Origin: Streptomyces sp. A0642
GTDB taxonomy: Bacteria > Actinomycetota > Actinomycetes > Streptomycetales > Streptomycetaceae
DNA: 64,000 nucleotides
Direction of reading: 5' to 3'
Assembly: GCF_004795105.1 (NCBI RefSeq)
Contig: NZ_SSBL01000019.1
Coordinates: forward strand, 1-64,000
Shown here: positions 34,301 to 42,429 of the stretch, piece by piece
How positions within the stretch are numbered: the first letter of the stretch is position 1
How the letters are laid out: the number at the start of each line of letters is the position of its first letter
The notes under the pieces: generated by a model
Seen by the model: only the letters and a program-made list of their open reading frames with translations
Databases searched by the model: none
What the model was told of the DNA's origin: nothing
Made by a program: the position numbers and the translations under genes

Positions 34301-35078
34301 TCTCGATTCGGTAAAGGGCGTGGGGGCGACAGCGGTCGCCGACCTGCAAGCGGGCCAGCCGTACAACCACTGGGACGACTTCGAGGCCCGCAAGGGCCCC
34401 AAGGCCAACGCCGGAGTCGTCGCACTCCTCGCACGTATCGGCGCCTTCGACTCCCTCGTGCCGAACCGGCGCGGCCTGGAAACCAAGCTCCTCGCCCGCA
34501 AGAGCGGCCTCGACGCCCGGTGCGTCCACAAGGACGAGAGCCTCGCCCAGGACAACCTCGGCGCACCTCTGCTGCCCTGCTCCTTCGACTGGGCCACCGA
34601 ACCGGCCCCCGTTAACAAGCGGACCGGGAAGAAGCTCAAGCCCAAGGCGCCGCCCAAGCGCTGCACCAAGGCGTGCCGCCAGTACACCGCCCCTCCACCG
34701 CTGCAGATCGACGACGTCACCGGATACACCGACGAGGACATCCGGCAGATCGAATTCGAGATGCTCGGCACCTACCTCACCACCACCCCCTTCGACCGCC
34801 TGGAAACCACCCCGCGCGAGCGCTGCCTGGAGCAGGCCAACGCCGCCGATACCGGGCCGACCGGGATCTACGTCATCGCCGGGATCGTCACCCGCGCCCA
34901 CCCCTACAAGGACATGGGATTCATCGACATAGAGACCGAAGGGCCCACCATCAGCGCGGCCGTCTACCGCGACACCTGGGCCATTGAGCAGCCCCGCCTG
35001 ATCCCCGGCACCCTCTGCTTCGCCGAGATCCGCAAAACCGACCGGGGCCTCAGCCTCCTCACCTACCAGCCCGTCTAA
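31323..35078 (+). CDS. dnaE: DNA polymerase III alpha subunit (C-family)
   Basis: 1251 aa. A PHP domain (HLHSHSEYSPLDG near 135, ITDHGT, FGIEANL) is followed by the polymerase core: GPGRGSGGGSLVAYL near 520 and the catalytic LPDFDVDF near 559-566. Later come YEHYRHA-like KSYGRHAAGVVIS, FNKSHAYAYA and a helix-hairpin-helix region. The GTG at 31323 follows GAGGA; the earlier in-frame ATG lies in the structured leader and is rejected. Around 1065-1120 a Cys-containing insertion (RCVHKD, LLPCSFD, KRCTKACRQY) is unlike host DnaE and could bind zinc. Phage-encoded C-family replicases occur in large actinophages. Confidence 0.95.
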   Translation: MLRFITSYASERLPGDERRVDGLTLHLPALVEHEGDGTRWLVVPAGDPTTTPLTVWSKALKGGAAGIMGALGDGIFAVPLHRLTEQDLGDGTIAFAYGGYSAIFGDDEDIPTYHEVLDQLEAKLNPPRAAAGFVHLHSHSEYSPLDGLSRMDEITREVVRHGQSAIGITDHGTCAGHPALQRAADAAGIKPVFGIEANLTDDRLMRGETIPDDDPRFCGHTKTIRNEEGEEKEVPIPPSRMLQNYYWHLCLFAENETGLRNIWAASTESFRDGFYGRARMDWDTLQRHSQGVIASTGCLRGPVARAILADDMELARQRLTRLMDIYPDRLYVELQPNAMDDQLLVNTAMVHLAREFDLPLLATVDSHFPTADDADTHDVWIACQTQKDVQDEGDLFSEHLDLYITGEDQVRAGLIYLGQDVADEAIANTTALADRCNARIGGDTDPPSFTGDPVEDRQRLESLCGANWNRLPLTDKNRETYAQRYATEMSLLIEKGFCGYYLMVADYVGWAKDNGILVGPGRGSGGGSLVAYLARITSLDPIKHDLLFERFLTRGRAGLPDFDVDFPASKKADILGYLRQRWGAEHVVTIGSEGRLKNKAVLDNLLRAMKSRLPERAEADLKQVKELIKAAELGTAGLGMSWEDLWVEHGDRLQPYADRYPELFAMAEKLVGRLKSYGRHAAGVVISTGAPLTSWLPMRAIDGEEQMVTQWAMDDVEAVGLVKFDILTLRTLDTVQQCIDLAHERRGVRIDPEAWTEEFDDPMIWEELQAAHTLGVFQIETSSGTDLCKRMQPRNIGELADMITIVRPGPANSGLTDLYLRRRAGEQAVTYPDERLRRVLEPTYGAMIYQEQVMAVTRLLAGYDESEADTVRRILGKKKVSAIQAAGQEFLSRVDMPHEQAEHLWNQMAEFSKYGFNKSHAYAYAFLGYWTAFLKVHYPLEFLVAAMSTVDNDKLPAFVKEARRVGAAVLPPDINASGTGFSADPALYAVRYGLDSVKGVGATAVADLQAGQPYNHWDDFEARKGPKANAGVVALLARIGAFDSLVPNRRGLETKLLARKSGLDARCVHKDESLAQDNLGAPLLPCSFDWATEPAPVNKRTGKKLKPKAPPKRCTKACRQYTAPPPLQIDDVTGYTDEDIRQIEFEMLGTYLTTTPFDRLETTPRERCLEQANAADTGPTGIYVIAGIVTRAHPYKDMGFIDIETEGPTISAAVYRDTWAIEQPRLIPGTLCFAEIRKTDRGLSLLTYQPV

Positions 35079-35086
35079 GGAACCCC

Positions 35087-35521
35087 ATGGACAAGTCGAC
35101 ACGCCGATTCATGCTCAGGTTCATCCCCTGCGCCATCCTCGGCGTCGCCCTCGCCTACGGAGCGGTCTACGCGCTCCTGTGGTTCACCGCCGACGCGCGC
35201 GGCGCCGCCGACAAGCGCGAGCAGACCGTGGCCAACGGCGCCTTCCGCCTCGCCACGTACGAGGAGTTCTTCGACCTCTGCGCCGCAGCCCAGACCTCCG
35301 AGCAGCAGCTGACAGCACTGCAGACGGAGCTCGACGGCAAGCCCTCAGCGGACCGGGAGGAACGCATCCGAGCCAGCATCACCGCCGTCACCGCATCCCG
35401 CGCGGAGTCGATCAACACCTACAACTCCAAGGCCACCCAGGAACACCGCACCGCGTTCCAGGACGCCCGCCTGCCCTACACCCTCGACATCAACGCCAAG
35501 GAGACCCAGTGCGCCGCCTGA
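35087..35521 (+). CDS. Membrane-anchored helical protein
   Basis: 144 aa. One N-terminal transmembrane segment (IPCAILGVALAYGAVYALLWF, residues 13-33) preceded by basic residues, then an extracytoplasmic helical domain (LTALQTELDGKPSADREERIR). It overlaps the following lipoprotein gene by 13 bases. Together they look like a small envelope-protein module, perhaps for superinfection exclusion. No family recognised. Confidence 0.65.
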   Translation: MDKSTRRFMLRFIPCAILGVALAYGAVYALLWFTADARGAADKREQTVANGAFRLATYEEFFDLCAAAQTSEQQLTALQTELDGKPSADREERIRASITAVTASRAESINTYNSKATQEHRTAFQDARLPYTLDINAKETQCAA

Positions 35522-36084
35522 CCCGCCTCGCCGTCACCGCCCTCGCCGTCACCGGCCTCGCGCTCGGCGCGACCGCCTGCTCCGAGGAAGCCGATTCGAG
35601 CTCCCGCGCCAAGGAGAACACGGCTCGCCAGAGCAACTACGACAAGCTCGTCGCCCGCCAGCCCAGCCACACCCTCACCTACTCGCCGACCCGCGACACC
35701 AAGAACTTCTGGATCGACACCTGGGGCAAGACCCCGAACAAGCTGTCGTACGTCTACATCCAGAACGCCAACGGCGAGTACGGCTACTTCGTCCTCAAGG
35801 GCCTGCCCGTCACCTACTGCGTCAGCCTTCTGCCGCCCGAGCAGAAGTCCCGCGTCGATGTCGGCGAGTACGAGGGCGACGCCTACATCCAGGCCCCCTC
35901 CATGGACGGCACCTTCAGCAGCAACTCCAACTGCGACGCCTACTACGGCAAGGACGCCTCCACCGGCGCCTACGTCGAGTTCTCCGTCGGCCAGAACCAG
36001 TCGTACTTCCTCTACGACAAGCCCCTGGACCTCCCGCAGTTCAAGGACGCCAAGCCGCTCGGCCCCACCACCCTCAAGAAGTAA
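35509..36084 (+). CDS. Secreted lipoprotein
   Basis: 191 aa. The signal peptide (VRRLTRLAVTALAVTG) ends in the lipobox GATAC, with Cys at 25. The mature region contains Tyr-rich strands (YVYIQNANGEYGYFVLKG) and two Cys residues (YCVSLL and NCDAYY) that may pair. It resembles secreted actinobacterial lipoproteins and phage cell-surface proteins. GTG start with AAGGAG. Second lipoprotein of the window. Confidence 0.75.
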   Translation: MRRLTRLAVTALAVTGLALGATACSEEADSSSRAKENTARQSNYDKLVARQPSHTLTYSPTRDTKNFWIDTWGKTPNKLSYVYIQNANGEYGYFVLKGLPVTYCVSLLPPEQKSRVDVGEYEGDAYIQAPSMDGTFSSNSNCDAYYGKDASTGAYVEFSVGQNQSYFLYDKPLDLPQFKDAKPLGPTTLKK

Positions 36085-36099
36085 CCGGAGGACGACCCC

Positions 36100-36552
36100 G
36101 TGACACGCATCATCAAGAACACGACGACCGAAGCCCAGCATGACTGGCCGGACGACGTCTTCATCCAGGGCGGCACCCACGGGGTTGCCTTCGGCGGCCC
36201 CGACGGCGCCTACCAGACCGCCTTCTTCGAGGCATTCCCCGGAGACACCTTCCTGCGCGGCGAAGGCAAGACCATCGCCGAGGCCGAGGAATCCTGCTGG
36301 GGCCAGTACCAGCGCTTCATCGTCTGTGACGGCTCCGGCGAACACGGCCCCTACGAACGTCGCGAGTACCGCAACGGCGCCGGATTCTGCACCAAATGCG
36401 GTACCTGGATGAGCAACGTGTTCGAGCCGCTGCCCGAGCAGCCCCGCCGCCGCCCCAGCCTCCTCAACCGCCTCTTCGTCGACCAGGACCCCGAGGCCGT
36501 GACCGAGGTCCTCGAAGCCGTCGCCCACGCCGACGAACTCCCCACCCCCTGA
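36100..36552 (+). CDS. Small protein with Cys pair
   Basis: 150 aa. The N-terminal half is beta-rich (DVFIQGGTHGVAFGGPDGAYQ), a CTKCGTW motif lies near 98, and the C-terminus is Pro/Arg-rich then acidic. GTG start with GGAGGA. Function unknown. Confidence 0.6.
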   Translation: MTRIIKNTTTEAQHDWPDDVFIQGGTHGVAFGGPDGAYQTAFFEAFPGDTFLRGEGKTIAEAEESCWGQYQRFIVCDGSGEHGPYERREYRNGAGFCTKCGTWMSNVFEPLPEQPRRRPSLLNRLFVDQDPEAVTEVLEAVAHADELPTP

Positions 36553-36571
36553 CCGCCGGAAGGACCCCCCC

Positions 36572-37177
36572 ATGCCCGCCATCGTCAGCAGCTTCACCCA
36601 CCCCTCCTGGGGCAGCCTTGGTGACCGCGCGCACACCCGCCGCCAGGCACTGCACCTCTCCCAGGCCGCCGTCGCCAAGCACCTCGGCCTCACCGTGCGC
36701 GACTACGCCGCCCTGGAGTCCGGCTTCATTCCGCCGGACGTCAACGAGCGCCTCGGCAAGGTCAAGCTGCACCTCCTGGACGAGGTCCTGAACTGGGAGC
36801 CCGGCACCTCCCTGAACATGCTCACAGCTGTCCTGGAGCCCTCGCGGGAAGCCGCCAGCATCGCCTTCACCCCCGGCGACCGCTCCGAGTACAACCGGGC
36901 CGCCTGGGCACGCCTTGGCGCCGCAGTCCTCAAGGCGCGCCAGGCCCTCAAGATGAGCAAGCCCGTACTCGGCTACGCCATCAAGTCCACCGGCAAGTCC
37001 GTCCTGCGGATCGAGAACGGACAGATCTACGGCGACCCCCGCACCGCACCGCCCGGCGACTACAACTCCGAGCGCTACATCCTCAAGCGCCTCCCGCTCC
37101 TGGAGATGGCCCTGGAGTGGGAGGCCGGACAAGCCCGTCAGATCCTCGACGGGACGATTGTCAGCCCCACCACGTAA
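36572..37177 (+). CDS. Tandem HTH (XRE-like) DNA-binding protein
   Basis: 201 aa with two similar helical domains. The first reads ARTRRQALHLSQAAVAKHLGL-type sequence (residues 20-60, with HLSQAAVAKHLGLTVRDYAALE) and the second LKARQALKMSKPVLGYAIKSTGKSVLRIENG (120-150). Both have the Cro/C1-type turn followed by an E-x-G end. A duplicated XRE protein just upstream of recA is a candidate regulator of the early region or of lysogeny. It is followed by the triple ACCGCC array. Confidence 0.65.
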   Translation: MPAIVSSFTHPSWGSLGDRAHTRRQALHLSQAAVAKHLGLTVRDYAALESGFIPPDVNERLGKVKLHLLDEVLNWEPGTSLNMLTAVLEPSREAASIAFTPGDRSEYNRAAWARLGAAVLKARQALKMSKPVLGYAIKSTGKSVLRIENGQIYGDPRTAPPGDYNSERYILKRLPLLEMALEWEAGQARQILDGTIVSPTT

Positions 37178-37198
37178 GCTGCATCACAGTTCGAGCCA

Positions 37199-37254
37199 AC
37201 CGCCAAGTGGCCTGAACACGCCGACCGCCAACGGCACTCACTCCTACCGCCAGG
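37199..37254 (+). promoter_or_regulatory. Triple ACCGCC motif array before recA
   Basis: ACCGCCAAG (37199), ACCGCCAAC (37224) and ACCGCCAGG (37246), spaced 25 and 22 bases, all in the direction of transcription. The last merges into GGGAG, the ribosome-binding site of the RecA-like gene. Confidence 0.65.
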
Positions 37255-37261
37255 GAGACCA

Positions 37262-38383
37262 ATGCCCCCCGCCAAGGGCCTCGCAAAACTCCGCGCCAGC
37301 ATGACCAAGGTCTACGGCGACAACGTCACCCGCCGCGACGCCATGGTCCGCCCCACCTTCATCCCCACCGGCTCCCTCACCCTCGACTACGCCCTCGGCG
37401 GCGGCTGGGCCCTCGGCCGTACCCACGAGCTCGTTGGCCCCGAGGGCATGTGCAAGACCTCCCTCGGAATCATGTCCATGGCCCAGGCCCAGCAGATGCT
37501 TCCCGACCGGGGCGTCGGCGTCATCGACATGGAGCAGTCCTTCGACTTCGACTGGGCCGCAGACCTCGGCCTCGACCTCAGCGAAGACCGCTTCATCCAC
37601 GTCTACCCGGACCACTCCGAAGACGTCTCCGACCAGATCAAGATGATGCTGCGCGACGGCGACCTCTCCCTCCTCATCGTCGACTCCGTCGGCGGCATGG
37701 AGTCCAAGGCCGCCTTCGAGAAGAAGGCCGACGAATCCGCCATGGGCAAGAACGCCCAGGTCATCAGCCGCATGGTCAAGCAGGTCGCCAAGCTCTGCCG
37801 CGAACACCACGCTTCCGTCATCTTCGTGAACCAGTACCGGGCCGACATCGGCAACCCGCGCGGCGGCCAGAAGAGCGCCGGACCCAGCGCCCTGAAGTAC
37901 TGCACCACCACCAAGGTCAAGCTCTCCCGAACCGGCGAGACCGCACGCAAGCGCGCCCTCGACGACGCCGTCTCCGACGTCGTCAAGGAGATGGAGATCG
38001 GCCGCCAGATCCGGGGCAAGGTCGAGCGCAACAAGCTCGCCCCCCAGGGCCGCGCCGCCGACTTCTGGTTCTACAACGAAGCCCAGCCCGATCAGCCCAT
38101 CGGCATCGACGCCAGCGACGAAGCCATCAACCTCGGCCTGGCCACCGGCGCCATCAAGCGCCTCAACACCTCCACCTACGAACTCCCCAACGGAGTCAAG
38201 GTCTCCGGCCGCCCCAAGGCCAAGGCCGCCTGCGCCGCCGACCCCGCCCTCACCGAAATGGTCCGCCAGCGCGCGCTCGCCACCATCTCCGGCGAGATCA
38301 AGGCCGAGCACCAGGTCTCCTACGACGACGTCCCCGAAGGCGTCGACCCCACCACCGGCGAAATCACCGAGGACGCGGCATGA
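37262..38383 (+). CDS. recA: RecA-family recombinase with atypical P-loop
   Basis: 373 aa. The RecA layout is clear: TGSLTLDYALGGG at about 36-48, Walker A at 59-66, VIDMEQSFD (glutamate), Walker B as SLLIVDSVGG near 140 and FVNQYRADIG (switch glutamine) near 190. The Walker A is GPEGMCKT, with Cys64 where a Gly is nearly invariant. It otherwise matches phage RecA/UvsX-type strand-exchange proteins. The C-terminal region is basic, then acidic. Its stop overlaps the following gene. Confidence 0.88.
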   Translation: MPPAKGLAKLRASMTKVYGDNVTRRDAMVRPTFIPTGSLTLDYALGGGWALGRTHELVGPEGMCKTSLGIMSMAQAQQMLPDRGVGVIDMEQSFDFDWAADLGLDLSEDRFIHVYPDHSEDVSDQIKMMLRDGDLSLLIVDSVGGMESKAAFEKKADESAMGKNAQVISRMVKQVAKLCREHHASVIFVNQYRADIGNPRGGQKSAGPSALKYCTTTKVKLSRTGETARKRALDDAVSDVVKEMEIGRQIRGKVERNKLAPQGRAADFWFYNEAQPDQPIGIDASDEAINLGLATGAIKRLNTSTYELPNGVKVSGRPKAKAACAADPALTEMVRQRALATISGEIKAEHQVSYDDVPEGVDPTTGEITEDAA

Positions 38384-38769
38384 ACTGGCTCAAGAAGCAC
38401 CCCCTTCCCGTTCTCATTCTGATCCTTCTCGCAACGCTCGCGTGCGGCTGGCTGGTCATCCCCGGGAAGAACAACGATCTGCTCACAGGGGTATGGATCG
38501 GCATCACCTACCTGAGCATCCTGCTGGTTCTCGTGATGCTGCTCGCACACGCCACCGGCAAGCGCCGCGAGGGCGACGCACTTGCCAAGGCCCGCCCGGT
38601 CGACCCGGACAACCCGCCGTCCTACCAGACCATGATCTGCGTCCCCGGCGACATCGAAACCCCCTGCACCTGCCACGGCCGCCCCCTCGGCGACGGCGAG
38701 ACCATCCTGCGCTGGCCCCACCCGGACGACCTGCTCTGCGAAGAAACGCACAAGAACGGCGAGCTGTAA
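38380..38769 (+). CDS. Small membrane protein with cytoplasmic Cys motif
   Basis: 129 aa. Two transmembrane segments (PVLILILLATLACGWLVIP and GVWIGITYLSILLVLVMLLA) are followed by a soluble tail with PCTCHGRPL and another Cys. ATGA overlap with recA. Unknown function. Confidence 0.62.
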   Translation: MNWLKKHPLPVLILILLATLACGWLVIPGKNNDLLTGVWIGITYLSILLVLVMLLAHATGKRREGDALAKARPVDPDNPPSYQTMICVPGDIETPCTCHGRPLGDGETILRWPHPDDLLCEETHKNGEL

Positions 38770-38976
38770 GTGGCAACAGACATCCGCCGTCACCACCTCT
38801 GCGAGAACCTGCCCAACCCCGAATACCGGTCGTGGCGCGACATCATCCGCTGCGACGACTGCGACCGGTTCCTCCGGATCGAATCCACCTGGGGTGGCCC
38901 TCGCTGGCGCCGCGTCGGACGCTTTACCACCTGGCGCCTGCGCCGCCAGATCCGCCTGGAAGGCGAGAAACCATGA
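38770..38976 (+). CDS. Small Cys protein
   Basis: 68 aa. CDDCDRF near 28 and an isolated early Cys give a possible zinc knuckle; the C-terminal half is very basic (RWRRVGRFTTWRLRRQIRL). The GTG start directly follows the upstream stop. A nucleic-acid-binding role is plausible but unproven. Confidence 0.55.
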   Translation: MATDIRRHHLCENLPNPEYRSWRDIIRCDDCDRFLRIESTWGGPRWRRVGRFTTWRLRRQIRLEGEKP

Positions 38977-39614
38977 GCTTGAACAAGGACATGGGCGATG
39001 CGCACGAGAAGCACGTCGCCGAGAAGCTGAACATGCGCCAGCCCCGGGGGAGTGGCAACCAGTGGCGCGACCCGATGGACGGCCGCCACAACCGCCTCGA
39101 CACCGAGTGGGCCTTCGCCAACGACGGCAAGTCCACCCTCAAGAAGTCCATCGGCGTCTCCCTGGACATGTGGAACAAAGCCGTCGAGCAGGCCGGGGGA
39201 GAGCGCCCCCTGCTCACCCTGCGCTTCTATAAGGACCAGCGGCTCACCGGCGTCCACGCCGACCTCGCCGCCCTCGACCTTGACGACTTCGCCGAGATGC
39301 GCGACGCCGCACTGCGATGGGAGCAGGCCCGCCCCCTCCTGGAGAGTCTCATCCGCGCGCGGCCCGCCTCAGCTCGCGAAACCACCATGGGCGCCCTCGC
39401 GCGAATCCTTGCCGTCGTTGACGAAATTCAGGACTTCGTCAACAAGGACGAGGGCGCGTCTCGTGCTGCCGGACCCGACCCGACCCTGAACGCGGCCGGA
39501 CTCTGGGATGAGGCCAAAGCCGTTCTGATGGCGCTGACCGCAGTCCGTCCGCGCTGCGTACCGATCATCGTCGACCAGGCGCAACGCGTCCTCGACCAGG
39601 AGGGCGCGGCGTGA
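38973..39614 (+). CDS. PD-(D/E)XK resolvase-like protein
   Basis: 213 aa. The first 90 residues resemble phage Holliday-junction resolvase-like nucleases: GDAHEKHVAEKL, then PRGSGNQWRDPMDGRH, then WAFANDGKSTLKKSI in place of the usual acidic-x-Lys core strand. The C-terminal half is helical and likely regulatory. Four-base overlaps on both sides place it in the recombination operon with recA, a Cas4-like nuclease and RuvC. Confidence 0.65.
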   Translation: MSLNKDMGDAHEKHVAEKLNMRQPRGSGNQWRDPMDGRHNRLDTEWAFANDGKSTLKKSIGVSLDMWNKAVEQAGGERPLLTLRFYKDQRLTGVHADLAALDLDDFAEMRDAALRWEQARPLLESLIRARPASARETTMGALARILAVVDEIQDFVNKDEGASRAAGPDPTLNAAGLWDEAKAVLMALTAVRPRCVPIIVDQAQRVLDQEGAA

Positions 39615-40015
39615 ATCCGGCCTGGAGCTACGGGCTCACCTTCGTCGGCGTCATCGGCCTCCTCCTGGCCGGACGCAAGCAGCACATCGGCTGGCTCATC
39701 GGCCTCCTCGCACAGGGCCTGTGGGCCGCCTACGGCGCCGCCAGCCACCAGCACGGCTTCATCATCAGCGCCGCCTTCTACGGCTACGTCTACGCGACCA
39801 ACTACTGGAGCTGGCGCCAGGGCGACCACGAGAACATCACCGAGCTTCGCGAGGCCGCCGAGATGTGGAAACAGGCACGCCCGCACATCAAGACCGTCGT
39901 CAACGCGCGCCCGGCCTCCCTGGACATCGCCCGCACCCAACTGGCCATCATGCGGTCCAAGAGCGCCCTGCAGGAACTCATCAAAACCCATCAGCGAGAA
40001 GAGACGAAGCCGTGA
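39611..40015 (+). CDS. Small membrane protein, tandem paralogue 1
   Basis: 134 aa. Three hydrophobic segments in the first 70 residues (LTFVGVIGLLLAG, IGWLIGLLAQGLWAAYG, FIISAAFYGYVYATNYWSW), then a soluble helical tail. The next gene has the same pattern in the same register. The end of the third segment (YxxWxW) resembles the PnuC/YkkC-type small transporter fold, but this is weak. GTG start overlapping the previous stop. Confidence 0.6.
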   Translation: MNPAWSYGLTFVGVIGLLLAGRKQHIGWLIGLLAQGLWAAYGAASHQHGFIISAAFYGYVYATNYWSWRQGDHENITELREAAEMWKQARPHIKTVVNARPASLDIARTQLAIMRSKSALQELIKTHQREETKP

Positions 40016-40413
40016 ACGACTACTGGAACTACCTCCTCGGCGGCCTCGACATCGTCGGCCTCGTCGCCCTGCGCGCCGTCGGCCAGAAGAAGGCCGTCGG
40101 CTGGCTCTGGGCCATGCTCACCCAGGCCGTCTGGATCGTGTACTCCATTGCCACCTTCCAGTGGGGCTTCCTGGCCGTCGCCGTCATCAAGCTCGCCGTC
40201 TACAGCTGGAACTGGGTCTCCTGGGTCCGCAGCGACAAGGCGGAAGCCCAGAAGCCGGAGATACCCCTCTGGGACCAGGCCGAGGAGCTCGTCCGCAACA
40301 ACTGTCCGAACGCCAGCATCGTGGACCGGGCGAAGTACACCGAAGTCATCTTTCGCCTCCTCACCACGGCCGACGTCCTCCACGGACAAGAGAAGGCGAA
40401 GCCCATCACATGA
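40012..40413 (+). CDS. Small membrane protein, tandem paralogue 2
   Basis: 133 aa. Matches paralogue 1 in the three hydrophobic segments (LDIVGLVALRAVG, VGWLWAMLTQAVWIVYS, FLAVAVIKLAVYSWNWVSW), then differs in the soluble tail. The pair arose by duplication. Overlaps both neighbours by 4 bases. Confidence 0.6.
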   Translation: MNDYWNYLLGGLDIVGLVALRAVGQKKAVGWLWAMLTQAVWIVYSIATFQWGFLAVAVIKLAVYSWNWVSWVRSDKAEAQKPEIPLWDQAEELVRNNCPNASIVDRAKYTEVIFRLLTTADVLHGQEKAKPIT

Positions 40414-41246
40414 CAGCCTTCGTCCCGAACTTCACGCGCATCGCCGCCCAGACACAGACCCTCCGCCTTGTCCCGCTCATCGAGAACGCGGTCCAAGCCT
40501 GCGCCTTCCCTGACCCGTTCACCGTCACCTTCCGCGCCTACTCCGCGAACCGGAAGCCGGACGGCTGGTTCCACCCCTCCAGCCACCCCACCATGGATGA
40601 GCGGAAGCTCTACTACTACCTCGCCGACCCCGACCGCTGGGTCGACAGTACTTTCGAGTACGGCCCCCGCATGTCCGTGCTCATGGGCTCCGCCAGCCAC
40701 GACCTCATCCAGCACGTCATGACGAAGATGGGCCTGCTCCTCGCCCCCAAGGGCATCTGCGTCTGCTGCGCCCGCCCCCACGGCCACGGCATCGGCCAGT
40801 GCAACGAATGGGGCGTCCGCGACGACACCCTGAAACGGCGCGGCCACATCGACGGCTTCATCGACCTCCCCGACTTCGACGGCATCGAGGTCTGGGACCT
40901 GAAGACGTGCGCCCCTCCCGTCATCCGGAACATCGAGCACAACGACCTCGAAGCCTTCAAGAAGAAGTGGCCCAAGTACTACGGCCAGGCCCAGGAGTAC
41001 ATGGCCCTCACCGGCAAACTCCAGGCCGTCATCCTCTTCCTCGCCATGTCCGAGGGCTGGGTCATGCGCGAGTTCACCATCCCCCGCGACGACGCCTACA
41101 TCGCCCGCACCGAAGCGAAGTACCGCACCGTCCTGCGCTACGTCGACCTCGGCACCCCACCGCCCGTCGCCTGCTGCTCCGGCGGAGCCCGCGCGCGCGA
41201 CTGCGCCGCCGCCTCCTGCCCCGTCAAGATCGGACTCGCCGCATGA
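40410..41246 (+). CDS. Cas4/RecB-like PD-(D/E)XK nuclease
   Basis: 278 aa. Residues 140-170 have the nuclease core pattern (GHIDGFIDL, then IEVWDLKT: Asp and D-x-K). A YYGQAQEYMAL motif follows, the Q-x3-Y type seen in RecB-family nucleases. Cys residues CVCCARPHGHGIGQC near 113-127 and a C-terminal CC...C...C cluster could hold an iron-sulfur cluster as in Cas4/AddB. No CRISPR is present; phage Cas4-like proteins are usually recombination exonucleases. Confidence 0.75.
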   Translation: MTAFVPNFTRIAAQTQTLRLVPLIENAVQACAFPDPFTVTFRAYSANRKPDGWFHPSSHPTMDERKLYYYLADPDRWVDSTFEYGPRMSVLMGSASHDLIQHVMTKMGLLLAPKGICVCCARPHGHGIGQCNEWGVRDDTLKRRGHIDGFIDLPDFDGIEVWDLKTCAPPVIRNIEHNDLEAFKKKWPKYYGQAQEYMALTGKLQAVILFLAMSEGWVMREFTIPRDDAYIARTEAKYRTVLRYVDLGTPPPVACCSGGARARDCAAASCPVKIGLAA

Positions 41247-41791
41247 GCCGTACCCGCCTCGCCAAGGCTCCGTATGACCGCTACGGCGGCCTTGTCAGCT
41301 ACATCGTCAGCAACGCCAGCAACGTCCACGAGTGGCGTGAGAACACCCCCTTCCCGGAGATGCTTCTCCTCACCGGCACGACACGCGGCATGTCCGCTGC
41401 CCGCTTCACGTGGAGCGCCTCCGGAGGCCGCACGTTCGAGATGTTCATGACGGACGCCGTCGACCTCCTCACCAACGCCACCAACATCTTCAAGGGCAGC
41501 GTCGACACCTGGTGGATCGCCCAGAAGCGCGGCAAGAACTACGGCATCCGCCTCGCCACTCAGAAGGACCTGAAGCACGCCGGACACACCAGCGGCCCCT
41601 ACACCGACTGCCCGGCCTGCCAAGCCGCCCCGAAGCGCTGGTCCACCGGCTGGTGCCCCCTCGATCCCACCGACGATACCGAGCACCAGGCCCAGCCGAG
41701 TCCCTACCTGATGGACACCTGCCGCTGCGGCACCAAGGTCCATCACCACATTCACGGCACCGCGCCACGCCCCTCCGAGGAGACTCCGTGA
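41243..41791 (+). CDS. Phage protein with C-terminal Cys/His clusters
   Basis: 182 aa. The N-terminal part is mixed alpha/beta (WRENTPFPEMLLLTGTTRG). CPACQ near 118 and CRCGTKVHHHIHG at 160-170 form probable zinc sites. Located between the Cas4-like and RuvC-like genes with short overlaps. No family recognised. Confidence 0.6.
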   Translation: MSRTRLAKAPYDRYGGLVSYIVSNASNVHEWRENTPFPEMLLLTGTTRGMSAARFTWSASGGRTFEMFMTDAVDLLTNATNIFKGSVDTWWIAQKRGKNYGIRLATQKDLKHAGHTSGPYTDCPACQAAPKRWSTGWCPLDPTDDTEHQAQPSPYLMDTCRCGTKVHHHIHGTAPRPSEETP

Positions 41792-42429
41792 CCGTCAGCC
41801 AGCTCAGCTTCGACGCCGTCGACAGCCTGATCACCCGCAAGCGCTGGAGCCCGCCCCTCTACAGCGACTTCGCCACGGCCACCGTGCAGGTCTTCGACCA
41901 GTCCCTCAGCAACACCGGCGCCGTCCTGCTCCGCTCGTCCGGCACCGGCATCACTCTGCTGGCCACCGCGATGATCCGCCCCCCGGCCGACATCCAGGCC
42001 ATCAAGAGCTACGAGGGCAACTGCGCCCGCGCCGACAGCCTCTACGCGGGCCTCAAGCGGGCCCGCACCGGCTATGCGGCCGCCGCCGACGTCGTCCTGT
42101 ACGAGCGCCCGCCCGTGAAGGGGCAGCGCATGGAATCCATCATCATGGCCGGGCGCGAAGTCCACCGCGTCACCAACGGCAGCGCCATCCTCGTCGACAA
42201 CCGGCATGCCAAGGCCGTCATCGTCGGCCGGGCCGGGAACCGAAGCAACCCGGTCACCAAGGCCCACGTGAAGGAAGCTGTCGAGCGGTACATCACGCCG
42301 CCCGAGCAGCAGGGCAAGATCATGCCGTGGAACGAGCACACCCGCGACGCCTGCCTGCTCGCCCTGGCCTGGCTCTACGACGAGAAGCGACGCCAGCTGC
42401 AGGAGCAGGTCCTGGAGGCGGCCGCGTGA
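41788..42429 (+). CDS. RuvC-like Holliday junction resolvase
   Basis: 213 aa. RNase H-type core: first strand VQVFDQSLSNTGAVLL with the catalytic Asp, second VVLYERPPV with Glu, and late helix EHTRDACLLALAW with the third and fourth acidic positions (H/D-x-x-DA). A GTG start overlaps the upstream stop and fits the preceding CCGAGGAG site. RuvC-like proteins cut four-way junctions produced by recombination or replication before packaging. Confidence 0.78.
   Translation: MTVSQLSFDAVDSLITRKRWSPPLYSDFATATVQVFDQSLSNTGAVLLRSSGTGITLLATAMIRPPADIQAIKSYEGNCARADSLYAGLKRARTGYAAAADVVLYERPPVKGQRMESIIMAGREVHRVTNGSAILVDNRHAKAVIVGRAGNRSNPVTKAHVKEAVERYITPPEQQGKIMPWNEHTRDACLLALAWLYDEKRRQLQEQVLEAAA

Noticed and set aside
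40410..41246. CRISPR-associated Cas4
   Set aside because: The protein is Cas4/RecB-like, but no CRISPR array or other cas gene is present, and it lies in a phage recombination operon.
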